Assembly: GCA_965644295.1 (NCBI GenBank)
Contig: CBFFRP010000165.1
Location: forward strand, 1-64,000
Reading direction: 5' to 3'
Source of the DNA: Paraphysomonas bandaiensis
Taxonomy: Eukaryota > Chrysophyceae
DNA: 64,000 nt
In this document: in pieces, positions 57,553 to 64,000 of the stretch
Numbering within the stretch: position 1 is the stretch's first letter
Layout: each line of letters begins with the position of its first letter
The notes under the pieces: model-generated
What the model saw: the letters and a program-made list of their open reading frames with translations, nothing else
What the model was told of the DNA's origin: nothing
Database searches by the model: none
Made by a program: the position numbers and the translations under genes

Positions 57553-60190
57553 TAAGAGTAGATATCAACACAACTAAACTACTGACGGAGTATACTAGGA
57601 CCAGGAGTAAAGAATACTCATTTTAGGACATTCAAACAGCTCTTTAAATAAAAACGACAAGTTATTTTAACAATTGTCGAAGTTCATATATCCGTTGAAG
57701 ATATAAATACTAATCAAACAAATTATAACTAACATGTCGCAAACATTAATTGAGAACATGCCACAAAAAATCTAGAGAAATAAAGCTCGTTAAAGCATTA
57801 ACGTGCTGGCACTTCTTAATGCTGGTCAATAAAGAGAAGCTCCTTATAAGTAGCTAGGGTCCATAGGTGAGCTGGGCATATCTCCTCAGCCTTGGAGCAT
57901 AACTTCCTTACATCAATCATTGTCTCTAATCTCAGAGTTCTAGCTGCTGAGGCACGGTCATCGGCATTTGAGATGGCGTGGACTGCATCCCAGGCCTTCT
58001 CCAGAGTACGCACCGCCTCTTCTAATTCTTGCAGAGGACCGACACCAGCTGCACGCACGGAGGGAATCACATGCTGGTTTATCATGTCAATCATACAGTT
58101 CTTCTCAATCTCAACCAACCCTGTGTAATGATCGAACATCACCTCGCTACGAGCCAGACACTCTCCACGGGAAAGCACCTTCATCTCCTCGAACAGGGCC
58201 ATATTCTTCTCGTCACGGTGGCGCTTCATAGCCTCCACTCCACTGTCAAAGTGCCACAAACCTCTCTCAATAAGCTCCTTCTGGTTGTCTTTGTCATACC
58301 CATCGCCATTGAACACAATCTTCCAGTGCTCTTGAAGAGCGTTCTGGGCAACAATACGAGGGGATTCACCGGCTTCAATCTTATCGGCAAAAGTTTTGAA
58401 AGCCTTCGCACAAATTACACCTAGAACGGTGTTAACCATCGAGACGTTCTGAGATGAACCAACTGCGCGGAACTCAAATCGGTGTCCGCCATACGGGAAG
58501 GGAGAGGTTCTGTTGCGATCCTCAGCTGGAAGGACAATGTCCGGAAGGGCTTCAACACCTAGGCTAGTGAGCTTGGGGCGGGGGTCATATGGAGCATCCA
58601 CGCCATCCTTGTAACCAGACATGTAGTTGGTCATACTTTCACCCAAATACACCGACATAATGGATGGAGGAGCCTCGCATGCACCCAGGCGGAAGTCATT
58701 GCCAGGAGGGGCGATCGACATACGCATCAGATCACCGTACTCATCAACGGCAGAAAGTACAGCTGCCATCACTACCGGGAAAATATCAGTAGATCCAGAA
58801 CGAGTGGCAAGCTGCTTCACATTGAATAGATTCGTTCCATCATCGGTACCAATGGACCAGTTGTTATGCTTGCCGGATCCATTTACGCCTTCGAATGGCT
58901 TCTCCTGAAGCAAACATGCTAGGCCATATTGTGAGGCTACCTCCTCCATTACTTGCATCAGCATCAGGTTTTGGTCGATCTGAGTAGTCACAAAACCGAA
59001 GTAAGGAGCAAACTCATATTGACCTGGTGCAACTTCTCGGTGGCGGGTGGCGAGTGGAATGCCCATCAAATATGCTTGACGCTGAATCTCTCTCATGCAC
59101 GCTAGAGGAGGAGAGGTAGCAGCAGGGGGAGCCATATAGTGGTCACTCATCTCCTGACCCCTAGCAGCAGCGCGACCGAGAATAGTGCGCCCAGTCATCT
59201 GAAGATCAGGTCGCTTCAAATATGCCTCACGTGGAACAAAGAAAAACTCCTGTTCCAGACCGATGTTGCAGCAAAGAGACTTGACGTTGTAACCTAGAAG
59301 CTTAAGTAAACGCACACCTTCGCGTGACATTGCGTCAACAGATCGAAGAAGTGGGGTCTTCTCATCAAGAGCATGTCCATTGTACGTTATGAAACAGGAA
59401 GGAATGAAAATAGTGTCACCACGGAGAAATATCGGTGATGTCGGATCAATGATGAGATATCCTCCAGCGCGGTGAGTAGCACGGAGACCGCCATTGGGGT
59501 ATGAGGAACCATCAGTCTCGCCATAGAGAAGGTCGTTTCCGGAGAAATCCCACTCAAGGTTACCATTGCGATCAAACTTAAACATTCTCATTTGAACTTG
59601 TGCGGAGTTTCCATGTCGCACACTGTTAGCACCTAGAGGCTGAAACCAGTGGCAATACACAGATGCACCATTATCACGGGCCCAGTCCAACACTGCAGCA
59701 GCAACAAGATCAGCTGTCTCTCCATTCTTCGTCCAATCAGAGGAGTTCAGAGTGTCTCTGTCCAGTCCATGTCTCTCGAGATAAGGGGCGGAGATATCTC
59801 CCTTAAAGAGATGCTTGCCGTAGAGTTTATTGATCTCATCCAACTCCGATGAGACTGGAGAGGTACCGTTCGTAACTTTCTCGATCATTGCAGCCATTTC
59901 TTGATGAGATGTGAATGAATGCTTTTGCAAGAGATAATAATGAATAGCGTGACGGATCTTTCATGCTGCGATGTGTATCTTTGTTGCAAATACATACATC
60001 GAGTGGTGATTGAATGCAGATGCAAATAATCTGAGCGACCACATGCAAATAACAGTCACATGCACACACATGCACACAAGGCTGCGGAGCACTGCAATTG
60101 CACACCTGCCCGTACGAGCCCGCACAGCAGCAGGAGCAGCAGGAGGGCAGCCGATGTACACACACCTCCACCTGCAAGTGCAACATACGA
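57553..60190 (-). repeat. Duplication unit 2, copy C (-), truncated upstream
   Basis: Direct repeat of copy B from its 3' flank (B about 52113, C about 57553) to the synthetase leader at about 60190. Beyond this the sequence is replaced by about 155 unrelated bases, after which a short block (about 60346-60435) again matches copies A and B and ends in CCCGGCGGACTTGA before the tetranucleotide array. Confidence 0.85.
57816..59930 (-). CDS. Glutamine synthetase type III, copy C
   Basis: 704 codons, intronless, all GSIII motifs intact. It differs from copies A and B at one residue (D for E in GSTDIFPVV). Its upstream region keeps the first 250 bp or so of the shared leader, with a shorter GCA microsatellite, then diverges. 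Copy C may therefore be regulated differently from A and B. Confidence 0.95.
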   Translation of the reverse strand: MQKHSFTSHQEMAAMIEKVTNGTSPVSSELDEINKLYGKHLFKGDISAPYLERHGLDRDTLNSSDWTKNGETADLVAAAVLDWARDNGASVYCHWFQPLGANSVRHGNSAQVQMRMFKFDRNGNLEWDFSGNDLLYGETDGSSYPNGGLRATHRAGGYLIIDPTSPIFLRGDTIFIPSCFITYNGHALDEKTPLLRSVDAMSREGVRLLKLLGYNVKSLCCNIGLEQEFFFVPREAYLKRPDLQMTGRTILGRAAARGQEMSDHYMAPPAATSPPLACMREIQRQAYLMGIPLATRHREVAPGQYEFAPYFGFVTTQIDQNLMLMQVMEEVASQYGLACLLQEKPFEGVNGSGKHNNWSIGTDDGTNLFNVKQLATRSGSTDIFPVVMAAVLSAVDEYGDLMRMSIAPPGNDFRLGACEAPPSIMSVYLGESMTNYMSGYKDGVDAPYDPRPKLTSLGVEALPDIVLPAEDRNRTSPFPYGGHRFEFRAVGSSQNVSMVNTVLGVICAKAFKTFADKIEAGESPRIVAQNALQEHWKIVFNGDGYDKDNQKELIERGLWHFDSGVEAMKRHRDEKNMALFEEMKVLSRGECLARSEVMFDHYTGLVEIEKNCMIDMINQHVIPSVRAAGVGPLQELEEAVRTLEKAWDAVHAISNADDRASAARTLRLETMIDVRKLCSKAEEICPAHLWTLATYKELLFIDQH

Positions 60191-60434
60191 ATGTACTGTA
60201 CATAAAAATCATAAAAAGTATGGTTTCAAACAAAAAATATGGATTTCTACAAAACGTAAGGGTTTTATACAGAAAAGCCCGTACCAAGCAAAATTCCGCT
60301 ACCAAAACGAGTTTCTCGTTACCATAAATCTGCTACCTTCACGCGAGTGCACTGTATCTAGAACAGCAGTATACCGTTATACAGGCCGGCCTATGACCGG
60401 CCTGGCCGATGCCGGATGGGCCCGGCGGACTTGA

Positions 60435-60474
60435 TACATACATACATACATACATACATACATACATACATACA

Positions 60475-60508
<34 letters not shown>

Positions 60509-61361
60509 CATATATACATACATACATACATACATACATACATACATACATACATACATACATACATACATACATACATACATACATACATACATACATA
60601 CATACATACATACATACATACATACATACATACATACATACATACATACATACATACATACATACATACATACATACATACATACATACATACATACATA
60701 CATACATACATACATACATACATACATACATACATACATACATACATACATACATACATACATACATACATACATACATACATACATACATACATACATA
60801 CATACATACATACATACATACATACATACATACATACATACATACATACATACATACATACATACATACATACATACATACATACATACATACATACATA
60901 CATACATACATACATACATACATACATACATACATACATACATACATACATACATACATACATACATACATACATACATACATACATACATACATACATA
61001 CATACATACATACATACATACATACATACATACATACATACATACATACATACATACATACATACATACATACATACATACATACATACATACATACATA
61101 CATACATACATGCATACATACATACATACATACATACATACATACATACATACATACATACATACATACATACATACATACATACATACATACATACATA
61201 CATACATACATACATACATACATACATACATACATACATACATACATACATACATACATACATACATACATACATACATACATACATACATACATACATA
61301 CATACATACATACATACATACATACATACATACATACATACATACATACATACATACATAC
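60435..61361. repeat. (CATA)n tetranucleotide array, about 0.93 kb
   Basis: About 230 units of CATA, the reverse-complement class of the array at 23047-24493. It has fewer variants: ATATATACATATATAC near 60502-60517 and one A-to-G change at 61112. It starts just after the GGCGGACTTGA block shared with the synthetase copies. It is stop-free in every frame, which falsely joins upstream sequence to the next gene. Confidence 0.97.
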
Positions 61362-61454
61362 GGAGGGTATTCCCGTTATGTTAAGAGCATATCTCTCTGC
61401 TGGTACTTGTTTTCACTGTGATGTGGTAGAGTCCTTCTTAACTATCAATCTTCA

Positions 61455-64000
61455 TATGTCTAGTTTTGGGCCAGTGAAGAGATCTCCCCCCAAACGAAAA
61501 CCCTTTGTATCAACCACTAAGAGAGTTCATACCTTCGGTGTCCCTCCTCCTCTCCCTCCTGTTGTCCCTCACAGCCCCGCCCCTCCTCCTGTGATCGATA
61601 ACAATGAACCACCAGTTGATGAGCCACTCAGAGTACAGACAGCTGTACGTAAGCCACAAGAATATTCTATGAATCCAGCGAATTACTTAAAACTACAGCT
61701 ACAGACTGTCAGATGGCTGAACTTATCAACTGCTTTATGGTCTATGATTGCAGTGGATGCGAATAGAGTTGTAGAGAAGGAATCATTGGGTAATTTTGTG
61801 ATGGCGATGATGTGGCGTGTTCATGGGACTGTTACGGAGGAAGAGTTCACAGAGTTGTATCTTGAGTGGATTGGGAAAGTATCGTCCAAACCACGCCCTG
61901 TCTCTGCTTGTGCAAATGGTGTGTTCATGATGCGCGATATTCTTTTGGAACAGGGCGTTACTGAGGAGAATCTTGATATACTTATTGGCATGACAATATT
62001 CGAGGTCAATCGTAGGTTGCTGTATACTCCACTCAACTTCCACTTGCACAATGACGAAGCATCCCAACGACCGTCGTTGGAAACCTGCTCGAACCGTTGG
62101 CTTTCTCTAAGTGAAGAGCTGTTTTTCATGCTAGATACACCAGGGTATGGTCATCTAGAATTCGATGAAATGTTTTTCTTGTCGGCGTGCATGGTGTTGG
62201 CTAAGCATGAGTGGCTGGATGAGGCCGGTGCGGAGCGGAGGCTATCTGTTTCTTCGCTATGTGCGGTAACTGTGCAACTGATGAGGAATGCTGGAGCAGT
62301 AGTCTGCGTCTACACAGGTAAAGAGGCTGGTGACGATGATAGGTTGAGTACTGCGGAAGTATCAGAGGAGGAACTTGCTGTTCCCCCACCTCCAGAATCG
62401 TATATTTCGCCTCGGCATCCCCTCTCGGATTCTTTCTCTCGACCCAGCCAGCCCACTCAGTACGACTCATCTGGTCATAGGATCTACCGTTCCTTCGTTC
62501 CAGCTGAATCTTCCGGAGACAGTAGCTATGCAGCTGATCACACAACACATGCTTCGCCCTCTCGAACTCCTGCAAGCGTGAATACCGCACCCCCACCACC
62601 CTCTGGTAGTTCTGTGGTGACCTTGCCTATGTTTAAGACACTTCTTCTTTCTTGTGGAATTGGGGAAGGTGGTATTTTGTCGCTAATATCTCTAGTGAAG
62701 CAGTGCTGTAATAATGTGGCATCACTCTGCTGCGACAAGGGCGTGGAAGGAATATACCGGGCGTGCAGCATGTATGGGGGTGGAGCAAGGGGCGGGAACA
62801 TTGGTCCCCCTAAGTTATGGCACCACTGTGTTTTCTCTGTTTCTGGGCACCCTGTTCCCTCAGCCGGTGATCGAGGTACTTCTCCAAAGTCGCCTTTATT
62901 ACTCTACCTCCTCAGTGATGCGGCAACTGAGATATCGGCAGTCTGGACAGCTGCCCCAATGCCAGAAGCAGCTGACGCAGGATCCTCTAATACGTTCACT
63001 GATCCACAGGGAAATGTAAAATCTCGACACAATCTCGAGTCAGACCAAGAGCTCCTCCTGCATGCTACCACGTTAAGGCTGTGGGAGGGATATTCACACT
63101 GGGGCGAAAGCATTACTTCTCAACCTTCCTCCTCTTTGGCTAGAGCTCGGCGAGACTCAGTGTACCAGCTTATTATGTCTTTGCTGGCGGAGTATAAGTC
63201 CTCGTTATTATTGCTAAGCGCGGCTCTAGTAGATATAGCGATGGATGAGTTCTCTACTGGAGCTAATATTCTGGGAGCTGGGAGAAACTCTGCTGTGGGT
63301 GTCGCATCTTCAGCCCTCCTTCCTGATGACTCGGACTGTGATGAGGTTTGTCGGGAGATATTTCTTGAATCAGAAGAGGCACACCCTCCACCTTATGTGG
63401 ATATGTCCACTGAGAATGAGCCTGCCAACATTCTCAGTGAAATAGAAGTGACAGATAGCGACAAAAACCCACATTTTGCTCAACATGTGGTTGATGTCAG
63501 TGGGCCGACCAGTGTTCGCGACATTGATCGATATGATAGCGAAGCGTCTTGCGGCGCAGGTGATGGGCGAGGGAAAGATTTTTTAAATGTTAATGCTGAT
63601 CGTACTGATGAGCGAGAAAACGTTCAAGGTAAACTGTTTAGATATCATAATGATTTATCTGCTGTGACACGTATTTGTAGACCAAGCGAATATGCATTCT
63701 GAAAGCCAGATTTCTTCCCCTGTGTATATACCTCTAGAAAAATTAGAAAATTCGGACTTTGCGCTTTGGCTAAACAAGCATCAGCGCCGTACTAATTCGG
63801 TAGACGACAAAGTGTGGGATGATGAAACGGAAAACGCGATTCAGCGTGCCGTTTGGGCTACTGTATTTGACACAAAGTCGACAGTTTCGCGTGGGCCACA
63901 ATCATCAGCGAGGTCCCATGAAAAAGAGAATGGAACCACAAGAAGGGGAACGTCCACACCTTCATATGACGTAGGCAGTAGTACCAATACACCATACTCA
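61455..64000 (+). CDS. Large protein of unknown function, 5' part (runs off the window)
   Basis: The likely start is the Met at 61455 (MSSFGPVKRSPPKRKPF); a Met at 61378 next to the array is an alternative. The first exon is open to 63628 and a GT-AG intron of 54 nt (63629-63682) leads in frame to an exon that is still open at the window end. Features seen are a proline-rich N-terminal region, a helical region (MNPANYLKLQLQTVRWLNLS; MAMMWRVHGTVTEEEFTELY) and a stretch with EF-hand-like spacing (FFMLDTPGYGHLEFDEMFFL) that lacks a full calcium-binding loop. Acidic and Ser-rich parts follow. The general layout resembles uncharacterised protist EF-hand-like proteins, but no family is named with confidence. 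Confidence 0.6.

Noticed and set aside
60409-61454. N-terminal 350 residues (HTYI repeats) of an apparent 1097-codon protein
   Set aside because: The array is merely stop-free and happens to be in frame with the real gene; the likely start is at 61455 or 61378.
1-64000. Alternative genetic code
   Set aside because: Every recognised gene ends in a normal TAA, TAG or TGA at the expected place, and in-frame stops in genes are explained by introns.
1-64000. tRNA or rRNA genes
   Set aside because: I found no convincing tRNA A/B-box pairs or rRNA signatures by eye; a covariance-model scan was not possible here.

Overview
The window is nuclear DNA of a unicellular eukaryote. Most genes are broken by short GT-AG introns, typically about 37-95 nt, and the standard code reads through every recognisable protein. 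The gene set includes a ciliary protein (CFAP299), eRF3, topoisomerase III-alpha with its eukaryotic zinc-finger tail, a GNPTAB-type Stealth phosphotransferase, an auxilin J-domain and a CCT-domain protein. Together with a type III glutamine synthetase and a bacterial-type glucokinase, this suggests a flagellated protist, most likely an alga or heterotroph of the stramenopile/SAR type. That placement is inferred from gene content, not from a phylogeny.

Left part (1-15 kb): eRF3 (+), then about 2 kb of non-coding DNA with MITE-like elements and a 116-bp duplicate of the 3' end of the next gene. Then come topoisomerase III-alpha (-, many exons), CFAP299 (+), a poorly resolved minus-strand locus at 11.3-12.1 kb, and a sulfotransferase-like type II membrane protein (+).

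Middle part (15-40 kb): a DEAH-box RNA helicase (-) is divergent from a YHYH plus DUF4239-like membrane protein (+). A FkbM-like membrane methyltransferase (-) is divergent from the Stealth phosphotransferase (+), with about 1.45 kb of pure (TATG)n between them. A secreted alpha/beta hydrolase (-) is divergent from a very unusual PX-BAR-WW-J-domain protein (+). A glucokinase (-) ends this part. The membrane and secretory proteins point to an active endomembrane and cell-surface system, and the PX/BAR/auxilin fusion would act in clathrin or endosome traffic.

Right part (40-61 kb) is a young, unstable, repeat-rich region. A CCT-domain gene is present as two inverted copies of a unit of about 1 kb. 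An intronless type III glutamine synthetase is present three times, one copy on + and two on -, with proteins differing at one or two residues out of 704. Between these lie an exact 38-bp satellite (18.7 copies), small hypothetical genes, MITE-like elements, and a second tetranucleotide array of about 0.93 kb that starts where the homology of the third synthetase copy ends. The last 2.6 kb hold the 5' part of a large unknown gene that runs off the window.

Exon joints given here were worked out by hand from GT/AG sites, reading frame and family conservation. Joints described as tentative should be checked with RNA data.
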